Assembly (NCBI GenBank): GCA_914767715.1
Contig: OU612068.1
Location: 4,216,001 to 4,280,000 of the forward strand
Direction of reading: 5' to 3'
From: Membranipora membranacea
Lineage: Eukaryota; Bryozoa; Gymnolaemata; Cheilostomatida; Membraniporidae
Length of the DNA: 64,000 bases
The notes under the pieces were generated by a model, which was given only the letters and a program-made list of their open reading frames with translations, ran no database searches and was not told where the DNA came from. Of this stretch, positions 12,501 to 27,500 are shown in pieces. Both the position numbers and the translations under genes were made by a program. The first letter of the stretch is position 1, and the number at the start of each line of letters is the position of its first letter.

Positions 12501-15500
12501 ACAGTCTAATTTAGACCTTGCCAGTGTTCTCTCAGTTAGACTAAGAGCTTTAAAACGATACCAAAACCTCAAAGGTGAATGGAGTGCTTTAAACCCAGAA
12601 ATAATGAGAAGTGGCTGTAAATACAAATACTTAACTTTGCTTATGGGATGTTTGAAACTTAAAATTATGCCGTATGTTATTACATTCATAAAACTTATTA
12701 GACCCTAGTAAAATGCCAAGGAAATTTAAGAATGGTAAAACAATTGTTGAACCTGTTTGCTTCAAAAGTAGCCTGTCCGTGTCAAAGTTATGTTTTCACG
12801 GCAATCCAGTTATCAGGTCCACAACCATCACTCCATTACTGCTACTATGTATCACTTCTCTCGTTGAACTATTATTTTATAATATGTATTATTTATTTAT
12901 ACTATTATCCTTTATTTATGTTACACAATATCAATTAATTATAATAATGTCATTTAGTCTCAGTGATTTAGAGCGCCTGTATCGTCGTTATGTCCATTTC
13001 ACCAATGAACGGAGGGAGTTCATTGATTTCACAAATATTTAGATATTGAAGAGATTTAATTACAGCTACTCACGACTGCTCTGATTGGAAAAACTGAAAC
13101 ATTGAGCTGCAATTTACATGACCCTGACTTGACATTTCTTCTTTCATTCGCAAACCGATCTTTCAATTTAATCTCAACACAGGAGTTGAGCTTGATGATG
13201 GCCTTGCGTTACAAAGATTGATAGCTAAATGAATGAGGGAAAGTTTATGAAAGAATGTCACACAATGAGGGACCCTTGATTAAATTTCTTCACAGTTTTA
13301 TCATTTTCATTAAGACACTAAATGGGAGTTGCGTTACCTGATGACCGAGTTATACCCACAACTAAAAGAACATTGTCTTCAGCATAACTGTGAGCTGCAG
13401 ATATATGACATGCACTGGGCCATGGACGATATGCCTTTTGACAATCACTCCTATGTGGATAATTGTATGACAGCTGTGGAAGAATGCCAACAGACAAGAG
13501 CTATCAACTTTGTGGTGAGTGATTGCTAACCTAAAACTTTATTGTAGATTGTTCAATATCTGTCTATTCAAAGAGTCACGAAATCTTGTTTTCTACCAGA
13601 AATGAACAACACAAAAAATAATCCGCAGTATCATTCGCTCCCTGAGACTGATTTCACTCACGTCTTAAATGTGACAAAAAGAAAGGCAACTCCAAATAAC
13701 TTAACTTCGCCGCCATGGAGTGCGGGAGAGCTTTGTTCAAGGAACACTACTTTTTGCTTACGATATCACAGTAATCATAACACAAATACGTGGTCATTCG
13801 TCATTCTCAGAGAAAACACATTCTCATTTGCAAGCCTAATAATTTTACAGATATATGATCCATGTCTGTTGGAGAAACCAGTAAGTGGAAAATTCTCCTG
13901 CAAAATAAAACATAAACAATCACAATCCTAGACTTGATAAAATTACAATGTCTATGATAAAAATCTAATTCTCAATTCTACTCATTGCTAATAGCTGTAG
14001 CAATCGTGTCAAACCCTTTAGCGACTGTGACTATACACACAACCCACATAGATGACCTTACTTAATATTACATTACATGAGATATTCATCATACCCTACC
14101 CGCTTATTCCCCAAAAAAGATCTCAGGCAAGCTTATTGTCATCCACCTTGATTGACAGATAATCCAAAAATAGTTGTGTACTGAATTTGTCCGTCTGTTC
14201 ACAATTATGACACAGTAGATCTGATGGCACTCTATATCAAACTCGATATCTAACTGAATCCAGCTTGCCTGCCATTTGTTCCAATCGATAAGGCTCAAGA
14301 TTTGCCTGCGGCTTATCAGTGGAGGGAAGCAACTCCGAATACAGGCAAACTGGACCCAGACAATCATATGTACCGTAATGCATGGTCTCTGACAGTCGAT
14401 CGGCACATGGAGTGTTGTCCAACTCCTTGATTAGAATTAGCCTAGAATAGATCAAGCCCTTCTAGTTTTACCAAACACATACAACCCTTGTCCTGTTGCA
14501 TGATATAGATCTTCTTCTGGAATGTAAAAAAAATGTTCAGTGTTCTTCTCTCAAATTCATCGTAAACTTTTCCCTTTTAAGCGTGTCCTCTTACATGAGA
14601 AACAACTTGTCCTAAGTGTCACAAGCGAATTCTGTCGAAAAACAAACTTTTAATTATCCATATAATATCTAATTCATTTTTATGGTATATAAAAGACATA
14701 ATATACATGACAAAAATCCATTGCCGCAAGTGGTCGGAATACCTGTCGGTCCACTGATTTTGTTATTATACTTTGATGTCTGTCATTCCCAAAATGCTTT
14801 AGATCATGAACATTACTGGCTTAATGTTCATGCAACATGAAATATTTTATAGACATTGACATCGGGCAAATACGGGCCGAACATCCTACCAGCCACTATT
14901 GAAGCTGAGGAATATGAGGCTATATTTGCTGAGCTTACACAAGAATTCAACCTGCTCAGATCTCATATAGAAGGTCTGCAGCAGGAACAGAAAGATATCG
15001 ACGAGGAGAAGGAAAAGAATGAACATACAGACGGTGAGAATATTAAAAATAAGTCTTCAGAATATCAAGGCAGGGACAGGGGATATGGGGGCGATTATAG
15101 GGTAATGATTAGGGAACACTTAGGGAGTATCAGGTTACAATCAAGGAATTCCTGGGTATTATTGGGTATAATATAGTAAGTATGAGCATATGGAATACTT
15201 TGGGAAAATTTGTTGTTTGTCTTTATATTTGCAAGTTTTATTCGTTGAAACAAACAAATATTGGGGAGGTTTACATAGATAATATTACTCACCTGAGAGG
15301 CTGTAACCATTTATGCATCTGGTGTAGTGGTGAAAACTGTTTGTGATTTGTGTTTGTGTTGTTGTGTGACGTGATATACCAAAACACTAGCTTATGTTTA
15401 CTCGTCTAGACCTAGAGTATCATTTTTTCCGGAGCACTCTAAAATATGATATAGAGTACCGACAACTCTTAAAGTGCCGAAATCAACAGAGTGATTTCCG

Positions 15501-18500
15501 CAACTGTCTGTCAGTTTGTCTATGACTCATTAGCTGGCTAACTCATGAAACCATAAACATGTATTTTTATGGATGGAACCTAAGCTGGGAATATATTGGA
15601 AAATTTGAATTGGTTCTAACCATATACTTTGACTGATGACGTCAATATCTTGCGTTTGACTCATTGCTCGCGATAGTAACATCTCGTGTTGAGCTCCTGT
15701 GATAAAATATATGAATTTATGAGCCAACTTTAACATAAATTGAACATCCTTGTTACAGAAGACCAGTCAAGTAAGCGTAAGAAAGCACAGGCTAAGAGAC
15801 AGCAGAGTATACACCTCGCACAGTCTATCATGGCTAAAGAACGAGATCTTGAGCTAATGAAGCCTGAGCTCCTTAGTGACTGGTACAAGAAGGACACCAA
15901 TGTAATACCCCCTGTATACAGACTACAGAGAATAAGGTAAGAATTAGTCTGAGCCCCAGGATTTTGCCCCCCCCCTGCTCGATGGGTTGGAATCTGGTCA
16001 TATTAAGTACTACAGTTTGGGAATTATTGCATATATCAAGAAAATCCATTATTGATCTTCAAAAAATTTCTTGCAATTTTGAATTTTGTTCATGTCAGTA
16101 AAATTTGATCAGACAGCAATTTCAGCAGTGTTTACCTGTAAGACCCCCAGTGTGATAAACTCGTTACCAGCCATCGATGTGAGTGTTGTATGATATGATA
16201 CCTGATATGGTGCAATAGTTGTTATCATGCAACTGGATATCTTTATAAACTTCCTAAGATCTGGAGATGACAAAAAACTGATGGATGGACAGGCCTGAAA
16301 CTAATTATCGTTCAAGCACATGTATACAGATGCGTCCACATTATGGAATGTGTTTCATCAATCAGTTCAGCACATTTTAGCTGTTTAGGGAGTTTTTCTT
16401 TGATGTCCTTTCAGTGCATTTTGTTCCCTGCGGATCAGATCAAGTTTGATCCATTTTGCCTGTGTTGTAGCTGCCCCCTCTACTGATTTCGGCGGTTCAG
16501 CAGAGGGGAGCAACTCCAACGCAGGACCAAACTTGATCTACATGCGGACTGTGTAGACTGCAGAAAATCCTTAGACTTTGATCAGATATTTATGATGTCA
16601 CTGATTAGCTGTAGCAGATTGTGAAATCAACATGCAGGATAATTTATATTTCAGTGTTTTTTGTTCGACATATATCAGCAACACAAATTACTTTTCAACA
16701 TGAATATCACCACAACATATGCATAGTCTATGAATCAAGTGGAAACTACTGCACTCGAGCTATGAATTTTATTCAGCATCATTATTATTATTTCAAGCTA
16801 TAACAATCCTGTTATTCGTTCTACAGCATAAAAATGGACAGTGATTTCTTCTGTTGATGCAGTATCTATATTTCGTGGTTGTTAAAAGTATTTACATTGT
16901 TGATAAATTTAGGATGTTTAGATCACTTTCTTACATAAATACTGGGGCAATCCTATTGACATTGAAAGCAAGGCATCAACGGAGCTATCCTTGTTATGCT
17001 AGACTGCTGCTTATACAGACTCATCAGCAAAAGCTGACATAATCCCCGTGATAACGACACGTCTTATCTAATTCTCTCCAGAGGCTATGAGATCGTCTTT
17101 GACTCTCCAAACAGTAAGAGGCCTCCGGATGGAAATACTTGTATCCTGTTGCTTCCTTCCAGTCTTCAGAGCCCATTGCTACCTCTACCCAGTCATAATC
17201 TGTACTACATGTTCGCCTGACGCGCTTTTCTATGGTGCTCCGAGTGTTGCTGTATTTTAGCGTCCTGATTTTACTTATGTCCAGTACTGCGAACTCTGGT
17301 GGGTGCCTGTAACTCTTAATCAACAGGCTGGTGATGCTTGTCTGGTATGGATCTGGTAATCCGCTCAACTCATTCTTCGTCATATGATTTTTCACTGTAA
17401 TATAGGGTACATCTATTGATAATACTCTCAGATTGGCCAACGTACTAAGGATCTTTATTATACTCGTCTCAGTTATTTCTCTTGTCCTTCTTATCCTGAG
17501 AATCTCTAATTTTGGACATTGCTGAATGCAGATTTGTAATGTGCTATCAGTCAAAGAGCATGTCTCAAGCGCGATTAAGTGTGAGCTGAGTAGCTGGTGT
17601 GGTACTCTTGTATCGATTCCGTCATTAAGTCGAGCGCTTGTGAGATGAGCCAGCTCTGGGAGCTGTGAACTTTTTTCGATATATCCGAACTCTAAGTGTT
17701 CAAGAAAAGGAAACATTGCACATAAATCCTGGATTAGGTCTCCCCGCCCTGCAAGCGCCAGTCGTTGCAGGTTGGGATAAATATCATCCGAATATAACCT
17801 ATTTTTTATACTAAGGGGGCAGCTGCTATAAATTCTTCTTATTTCAAGATCCCTTAGTGATTGAAGCTCATATAGAATGACGTTTAAGGTGTCTATGTCG
17901 CACGATGATAACCAAAGCTGTGTCAAGCTAAATCTAAATGCCTGTATTACCGATCGGAAGGCCTGCTCATACAAGTCAATGTTGAACAGGAAAAGGCAGG
18001 TAAGATTTTTAAACCCTGATGAGATTTGTGGTATTGGGATAATGCACTTCCATCGGTCACTGCCGTTACTCCCTCCAAACAGCACAAGAGTTTTAGCATT
18101 TACTATTGCTGCACTGTTCTCAAGACTGCTGGTTACTGAGGTTTTGTGTTTTGATGACCCATCAGCTGAGGTATAGTCAGTCGACAGACTATTTATTTTT
18201 AAGCATACAGCTGATATATTTCGTTCGCTCAGACTCCACGCCGTCTCTTTGTCTAATCCAATGTCTTTAACACAGAACAAATAGTCGCTCCAGAGATGTG
18301 GGCTGTAGGCAGCTCTTCTCCATAGCTTACTAACCCTCGCACATCTCAGCAGTGTCGCCCGGTCTAGGTACGGAAATATTCTGTGTAAAACAGTAACAGA
18401 TAACTCTTCTGTCAGGCCCTTTCTCTTCTCCCTGTTTGCTCTAATAGTTCTTTTCTTTTTAGGCATGTTTCAAACCTCAGGAAACTTCTGATGTACTGTT

Positions 18501-21500
18501 TAGCTTAGCCGACTAACAAATGAGGAAAAACACATCATCCTCATTAGATAGATATCATCATCATAATGATAGAGCTTATACAATTAGAATTGCCTAGTGA
18601 TGGTGCAATGTGTATAGTGGCGTAATAATTTTGTAAAACTATTAAGGCGCATGCTTGATTGCTCATCTCCATCTAGTCATGTGACACAGCGATTTCACCA
18701 CACTTTCTAAATTATTGTAATGCACTGACCCTACCTACATTGATGAAAATTGACAAGCACTCTAGTCGGAAGTCTCTTTTTGTTTCTTTTGCTACCATTG
18801 TGAATCTAAAAAATTATGCTTCCAAATATACCATATCACAGTTTATGCAGCCAAAACTGATGAACAAAAAATGATCTAGAATCCCATAACTGCCTTCAAA
18901 ACTCAAAAAGAATGCGACTCCACATCCGTACCTGTTATTCAAGTTTTAAATTTTCAAAACTTCATAGCCCAAACTCCAGGGTGGTTGATTGTAATGTAAA
19001 ACGCAGATAATTCAGGTCAATAAAAGACTATTGTGAGAGCAAAGTTACCAATGAATGAAATATAAAAAGTTATTTAATGATAGAAAGTAAGTCTTTTGAT
19101 AGTTATTTTTTGACAATCGCCGATTCCGATCTAGGTTAAAATCTGATACCCACATGTTCCAGCATATACAACTACAGCGTTTAATGTACAAGTTGTTATA
19201 CCATCGCTGTGAAATGAAAGAATCGAAGTAAATATGCATGAGATTCTGATAGTTGCAGGCTTAGGCCAACATATGTAGCATTTATGGCTAAAATAAAAGT
19301 GAATTGCCGACCTGGTCAGGCCAATGATGCCATTTTTATTGATAATACTTTCAGACTTGCCAGCTTACTAAAAATCTTGATTATATTCGTCTCTTGTCAT
19401 TCTTATTTTGAGAATGTAGCAGAGTTGTAATGTTTATCAGTTGTCATTTACATTCAAAACAATCGCATAATTAATACCTCTTCTTTCTCTCGTTCTTGCA
19501 GCGTGAAGTATCCAGACATTAACAAAATCGATCCAAAGAAGAAGGGACCGGCCACAAGAAGCTGGGAGACATTGTCCAAGAGGATACTGAGTGTCCTACA
19601 GAAATACTCAAAGATTGTGTTACAAGACAGCGAAGAGTGGAAGAAGTATTTCACCTCGTGTTAGTGTTATCTAATCTCATCTATGGAATTATTGTTATTG
19701 CTGACTTGATGCCTGTATGCGAATGAATCTGAGAATAAGTTAGACAAGCATGATTTAGGCAATTTAATGAAAAGTGACTATATGTAGTAGGTTTATGTAT
19801 CTGGGCTCATTCTACTCTGTCGTGTATTTGGTTCATATATTCAACACTTGATGACGTAGCAATGTTTAATAGTTGCTCAAAATTGCCTCTTAGCCACAGC
19901 CGGCATGGGGGAGGTTGGAGCTATCGGATGGAAGGCAAGAGTCTGTGGGGCTCAGACTACCTCTTCACTGATCGAGTCTGTGGGGCTCAGACTACCTCTT
20001 CACTGATCTGAGAGTGACTTCTTCTGACTGTTTGTTTTCTCATAGTGCTAGAGAAGGAGATAGCAGCCGGACTCAGGAGTAATCAGTTCTCGCCCGGACG
20101 CATATGCTGGTTCAGTAAACATTTCGATGGTATTAATCCGCTAGATGAGGCAGCGTCTGAGTTCCTGGAGACAGAGGATACTCAAAAAGTCCAGATGGTT
20201 GAACTCAACGAGACGCTGAAAAACTTTAGAGAGGTTTGTAGCTATATACTAGATAAGGCGATGACATTTTTTCCGAACCGTCACAGCCTCTTTATTTTGG
20301 ATCGCTGTCAGGATTTGGTTGGTATATAAGTCACTATCAAATTGCTGTATGATTCCATGAGCTCAATTCTCAATCCTTAACATTTCAGCTACCAAAACGT
20401 AACAGAGAAGCGTTCGGGCTAGACTGGATAAAAGAGGGTTTTGCTCCGGAGCACCTGCGTAATCACATGCTGTACCTAGAGAAACTTGTGGATAGGATTA
20501 ACACCCTGACTAAGGAGAGCCTAGTCGATATGTTTGAGGAGGAGGGAGTGACCGTCCCCATCTTGGCTCATGAGAGAGAACTCTATGTGGAGGTCATACA
20601 GCATGTCACCTTCTGTCAGCACAGGTTTGTTTTTTTCAGATTGTGACTAGAAAAATTGGCCTGACTCAATGCTCAATAACACATGAGTTCCACTACATAC
20701 AATGATGTTTGTAATTCTATAGTAGTCATGTCATGTTCAAGTTACGAGTGGATCATTTCTGTGATAGTTTGAAAATGGGAAATGTTGTCCCTACAGATTA
20801 CAGAAAAAAGTAACAAGAAGAGCAAGTACCGGCTCACTAAGGGTCTACCGTGTGCTCATGTGTGCTGTGTACGTCATTTACTTATTCTAAAACGTGTACT
20901 GCATCTTTTACTAAATCTAAAATAGCTGATATTTTTCTATTCCGACAATAGGGCTAGGAATTTTCATGGCCGACAGGGATTGTTACAACAGATCAAGGCC
21001 TACCTCAGATCTGATTCCAATTTACCTCTTATTATACACGGCAAATCAGGTATGGGCAGGAAGAGCCTGGTCTGCCGAGCAGCCAGAGACAGCCAAAAAT
21101 GGTGCAAAATGTAAGTAGCCTCCTAAAATCATTACTAGTTGTTGATGCCACAATATCTTTATTTCATTAATTTTGTGATTAATGATATTTCTTGTCACTC
21201 ACTATTTCGTATACCTAAGTTACATTTATTTTCAAGCACAGTACTTTATTTGTTGATCATTAAGAATTGCATGCCAAAGTTATCATTCAGAACAGAGTAA
21301 TCAGCTACGTATATATACATATATGTATCCTTCAGTTCAATTCAGTTTATATGAACACTTCTCAATCTGCACGATTCAGTTACTTTTGACATTATTTCCT
21401 TTCAGAGATCACTTAACAAGGTATCTGTCTACTAATTCAAGGCTAAATTTGTATTATCTGATGTTGTTGTAAAGGAATTGTTCACCTGTTTGGGAAAATC

Positions 21501-24500
21501 ATACCCTAAATTACCACGATGCATAATACCGATCGGTCACAATTATTATTCAGTCCACTTGGAGAACAGAGCGTATAAAGAATTATCGCGATGGCTGTGG
21601 AGTTGTCTAATTTTGACTCATGGGAAGGCAATCATTTGTTTTCACTTGACCTAATCAGTGGTCTAATTAGGCCATGATCTGATTCAATGATTTGACCTCA
21701 CACTCAATAACAGAAAACAGAAAATGATTATACAGAAGTAGACAAGGGACCTATTCTCCAATAGATTTGGTGGAAGCAGAGCAGGGTCATGTACGCTAAC
21801 GCTTTTGTACTTAGGTCTCTTAGCTAAGGGATATGTAACTACCCACTTTGCCGATTGCTATCTAAATCTGGTAGTTCTGATATGTTGGCTAACTGCATGA
21901 TGATTGCTCCGATATGAATTCCAGCTGCATGAAAGCTTTAAAGCATAACTAACCTGGTCTTGTTTATAATATTTGTTTGTTGCCTAAATGTAACTTGCGG
22001 GCACATGTACACTAGTAGCATTATCTAGTTTAGGAGAAACCTTAAAGTGTAGATGGTGCTTGTTAGCGACCAGCAGAGGTGTATGTTTTAGACACCATTC
22101 TCTACCCACCTGTCCGTTGCAAGGGTGACAGACTGTCATACTACTTGATTCGGAACTTTTATTGCAATATCACCACACGCCCTCTCCTGTCATAGTCTGG
22201 GATAGAAAAGCTATAACTTGCTAGCAACTATTCCATAGCTCACAATGTTGTCAAGATAAATTCCCTACTTTCTGTATCGGTGGTGGTAGCATATCCTGTA
22301 ACACTTGCATTGTAGTTGTGAATAAACAGATTATCTGATTTGATGAAGTTAATTTGAAACATATAAGAGTTTCATATGTGAGAGCAAACAACTTACTTCC
22401 TGCTCCTGCTCCAACAACTCCATTATACTTCAAACCTTTAACTCATCGAGCAGTTCATATCATTTTGTATGGAAATTTAATGGTTTTTTTACGAAATCTA
22501 ATTGGCTTTGGTTTCAGAACGAACCCGGCAGTGGTGTTTAGATCATGTGGTATCACAAGTGAATCACAGAACATCAGGCTACTTCTACAATCTCTCAGTA
22601 CACAGCTCGCTATTATCTATGATAATGACATCGACATGGTACCCACGGTAAGTGACATTCCCTTCGGCTCACTGTAGGCATATATAGCATTGGGATAGAG
22701 ATTACTCAATATTATGTCATGCTTGTCATTTGTCACATACCTCTGTTTTTTTTTATAATGTCGGCCATTAAAATTATACAAGCGAAAAGATTGTCTACTT
22801 CACAGCTTTTACGATTTTGATTGACCAATCTATAAAGATGGAAGCCTCTCTCTCCTACCTATTCTTTGTTAAACTTTTTCCCTCCTGTAAGGTTTAGTAA
22901 TCATACCAAGACAGTAATTTTTCTGTCGACTGGACATCATCAATATGGCCATCCTTTGTATGAGCCTAGAATCTTCTTGATTACCTTCCCAAAATACTGT
23001 TGAATGTCTTAATTAACTTCAAGCCTTCTTTCAGAATTCATTTGTCACTCAAACCCAGGTATAATATTGAGCTATATCCACAAGCGCTGGTAGCATGTAA
23101 ACCTTGAGCATATTAATTACAGGGATTATCTTCACCCCAGTTGATTGTCTCAGACTATAGGTCCCTGTACTCTCCTAGTACATCTAGCTGTCTATCAGTG
23201 CTTCATCTCCCAGATTAGACTGCTTCTAGTTCAGAGAGCATTGCATGATTTCCGCCACATTGATTTGCATGTTATAGCCCAACTTCATGAGAAACTAATA
23301 ATGATAGTCCGTCTCGAGTATTTAATAAAAAATGATGTGTAATTCTTTGCAGGGATTCCGAGGTTTGGTGAATGATTTCTCAGACAGAATTAAGAACGCG
23401 ACCGCCGAGAAGCCACTCATCATCGTACTCGATTCCGTGGAGAGACTATCAGGTAGAGTGTTTAACCATGTGACACCTGTAGCCCTAGTATCCTACCTTA
23501 TGTGAGGGTGTTGATGTATAACCGCAATTTTCAATAGTAACAATAGTAGAATGTTGGTAATGGAAACTATGGATGGTTCATAGTGATTTAGGATGGCGGT
23601 CTAGCACATTGTTCTGGTAGCGATCATCTGCAATGAATAACGAAGCTACTTAAATGCTGTTAGAGGCAGTATTGTTCCCCTCCCCTAAGCAGTTTCTAAT
23701 GTCAAACTCAATTATACAGTGTATGTAGTAAATTTTACTAACACTAAGAAAAAAAAAGAAGCTAAAAGAAAGCAAAGCTTTAACTTTCAAGTAAATGTCT
23801 TGGATTGCTGGTGATTTTATTTGATATACTACAGCTATGACAGCTGTCCCATCCCCACTCTATTAAACTCTGAGTAAGTTTCTGGTTAAGCGCTTCAAAT
23901 TTGTAAGACAGATTTAACATCCGCTAACAGATACAGATTCTTTACAGGACCCATTTCAGACCCTTGGCTTTCGAGGCGTGATATTTATGAAGGTACATTC
24001 AACAGGCAAAGCTTCTTGATTGTATTCAAACAATTTTCCCTTAGCACTCTGTGATTTGTGAAAAATCTGATTTTGTGACATGGATGCATACAAGCTTACA
24101 ACAGGGAGTATGTCCCTAACTCCCTGCTACAACATCGGTGTTCACACCTTAGAGTTGTCCGCTCAGATGATGTCATGTGACAACTCTAATTTTGCTTATA
24201 TTGTCCTGTCTAGTCCATTTGACTGTTCTTGTGATAGAACAGGTACTTGGTACCTGTTTTAGTGGTGCACTACCCTGCCATGTCGTTCACAACTATTCTG
24301 GATTTATTTTAGCTATGTTTTCAGGTGATTGATTAGTCCAGATCTGTTGCATGTTAAATTGTTCCATAGAAATATAATATAGATGTGAATACGAACATTT
24401 ATGTGTGTTTTATCATAGATCAACATGTCCATCTAGTGTCTTCTTCCAACCTGGTTTATTAATAAATTCTCGAGTTTTCTCCTGCTGCAAAAAGATGCCT

Positions 24501-27500
24501 TTTACGACTCTAGAACCTAGATAGTTACTTTTTCAAATCCATCTCTCCTAGGGGAACTCGTTGTGAGACTAAAATAATGTTTCACTCTAGAAGATAAAAG
24601 CTGTGACCAATATATTACCTGTGCTTTCTCTACAGTTTGCAGAGAGAAAAAATTATCAGCTGATTGTAGTTTACGGTTATTTTAGATGAGCACGATGCCC
24701 GCAAGCTTGCGTGGATGCCTAAGGAGTTACCTCCCCATGTGAAAGTTATCTTCTCCTGTCAGCCTGACGATAAGTTTCAGGTCTTAGATGCTGCTAAGAA
24801 ACAATGGGGAAAACAAGAGGAAAACTTCATAGAGATTGATAAACTGCCAGTATGTAGCCCAAACATCTTTAATGTAATACCTTAAGTGCTCCTGTCATTA
24901 TCATAAATGTTGAATCTTTTCGGATGACTTGATCATATTTACACAACCTCCGCAACTCATGACCCATCGCTACGATTATTAAAGAATAATTTAAAGATAC
25001 CTACAATCTCACTAGGCTGAGACTGTAGACTGAAGGTTAAAATCTTAATACTATAAGTACAAAGAGCAGTCTATGGTCTTAGCCTATCACTATGTTGACG
25101 ACATAGGCCGATAGTCTAACACCCCTGATCTTGTTTGCAGTCTGAGGATGGAGCTGTTATTCTCTCTCACTGGTTGAGTTCAGCCAATAGGACGCTCACT
25201 GATGATCAGTATAACATGATAATGAAGGTGTATGCAGAGTGCTCTAACCCGCTGTTCTTACAATGTGCATTCCATGAGGCTGTGAGCTGGACTAGTTATA
25301 CACCACCTGAGAACTACAAACTGGCAGCTGCTGTCAAAAGGTACAACCATGGATATTTTTCAGTTTTTTCTCCATCTTACACTTGCCAGCTAAATACGAA
25401 GGATCATGCTTCATGATTGTGGGTAGGCCTCAAAATAGCCACCTAGTCTATGTTCTGTTAAATAGGCAATATAATTACGCTCTTCATCAATGAATGTTCT
25501 TTCAAAACCTGCTGTCCTCCATAAGGCCTCAGACCAGCCACTGTCAGACTCACACCCAACAAGATGAGATCAGAACAGGTACTTGCTATCCCAAAAACCT
25601 ACAATCCCCTATGAGTTACCTGTTTAGGGTTGATTTTGTATTCATGAGGGATATATCAATGAGGTAACCTGTGTCGACTAACCTGTCAAATAATCATTTC
25701 AGAGTTGCTACGGTGGCCTTTGCTCGTCTAGAGCGTGATCATGGTGAGCCTCTAGTGCGTAGAGCTCTGGGTTATATCACCGCGTCCCGTAAGGGTCTCA
25801 CTATGAATGAGCTGGAAGATCTGATGTCACTGGATGATCTGGTTATGGAGGAGCTGTCCCATCAATACAAGGTATGGGCAGACAACTCTGTCTCATGTCA
25901 AATTCTCATAAAGAGGTTGTGTGGCAAAGTACAAAGGGTCTTATACAGCAACTTTGACCTTGATTTCCCAGGATGATAAAGTCAAACTTGACCAGATCAT
26001 ACTGGGAATTCCAAAATGTTGCATTATGGGATACTTATTACCATGCCTACATATTAAGGACATGAAAGCTTTGTGAGAGGCTGGTAAGATTTGGTTATTT
26101 TATTTCAGTTGGATATCCGACGATGTCCGCCTGCTCTTCTGATCAGGTTGAAGCAGGATCTGAGAGAGTATATTACTGAGTTCTCTGCTGACGGTATGAA
26201 GACGATACAATGGTCTCATATACAGTTCCACGAGTCTGCATCAGAGCGCTATCTGCTACAGAGAGATAAGGTTAGACAAGATACACACTGACCCTGTCAG
26301 ACATCTTTATGGTGTCGCATGGGCCTATGTGCTTGAGAAATATATATGTGGTCACATGAAATAAGAAGTTGTTTCCCTTATCTGTTGATCATATTTGGGC
26401 AGACAACTCCGTACCATAGTGTGTTAGCTGACAATCTGCAAACAGGGAGCTTGGGACCGAACTCCCTGCTGCAAACTCCCTGCAACCTGAGTGTTGGTAT
26501 CGTTTTGGCAAGGCGACTTGACGCTTATTTTGGCGTGGCATCAATCTTTTTCTAATATAGTGTACGTTCAATATTTCCATGCCTGACCGACTGACTGTGT
26601 CTATACTAATACATGTAGTAGTCAATGGATGACTACAATGTATAGAAACTTGGGTTAGACATCCCCTTTGGGTGGACAGTTTTGCTGCTAAGCTGCATCG
26701 GCAAGATTACATCCGTAAACAATCGAACTCACACAAGCATAACATAGGAAATGAACTCCAATCTATTGAGATTGTTTACGCTGTACAATAACAGGTGTAT
26801 ATTGGCTCGTTTTCACACGAGTACTCAGTAAAGACGGGTTCATTCATAAGTCATAGTTCATGTCCGGAACACTGTGAGCTACACCCATTGTCACCCTCCC
26901 GACAATCATCAACAATAACAACATCCTCCTACGCCCTGAACAATTATCAAGGATGAATGTAGTTGGCCTCTCCCTCGGGACTCATAAAACTCCCGAGATC
27001 GAAAGTGCACTTATTTACTGCTTCATTGTAAATTCAGTCGACCCACTAACGATCCCTTGTGCATTGTTTGAATTATTTAATGGTTAATAGTGATTAAAAA
27101 AAACAGGTTAAATGAGCTAATAATAAATAATAAAATCATTGGCTGTCTATTTTTAACTCAATCCTGTTGGTAGCAGCGGGTAGCAGCATGCAGTCTGGCA
27201 ATATATATAAAATAAACATATAAATGTAATATTTATTTGTTTATGGATTTAGTTTTAAACACCAATGCACCGATATAGAAGTCTGTACCATTTATAGTGT
27301 CTTACAGAGTTCACTTAAAATACTTTGAGATTACACATTCTAACACACTGTGTATAAATTGGGCTCTAACCAGGGTGCTTTGGGGCAAGCAAAACTTGAT
27401 TTTGTTTATTTGTTATGGTAACTGCGTTTGTGGTATGAGTTCCTACTCAAATCCTTAGTTACCTCGAACTGCCAAACATTCCAACGTTCTACAAAGAAAT

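Larger units (their letters stand above)
12222..20624 (+). other. NWD-like gene, coding exons 8-14 (DUF4062-like domain and linker)
   Basis: Exons: 12222-12408, 13315-13514, 14853-15033, 15759-15936, 19502-19659, 20046-20233, 20389-20624, with phases that all agree. Residues 327 to about 768. The stretch KVARLYISNTG followed by TKWELRYLMTELYPQ, DMHWAM and LTSGKYGPNILPATIEAEEYE matches the order seen in NWD-type proteins: a Rossmann-like DUF4062 domain that precedes the NACHT. Exon 11 carries a lysine-rich insert and DWYKKDTNVIPPVYRLQ, also typical of the family. Intron 11 (15937-19501) contains the antisense F-box gene. Confidence 0.85.

Noticed and set aside
12478-13042. Overlapping + strand frames after exon 8
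   Set aside because: They begin after the exon 8 donor, lack family similarity, and exon 9 at 13315 continues the protein in phase.
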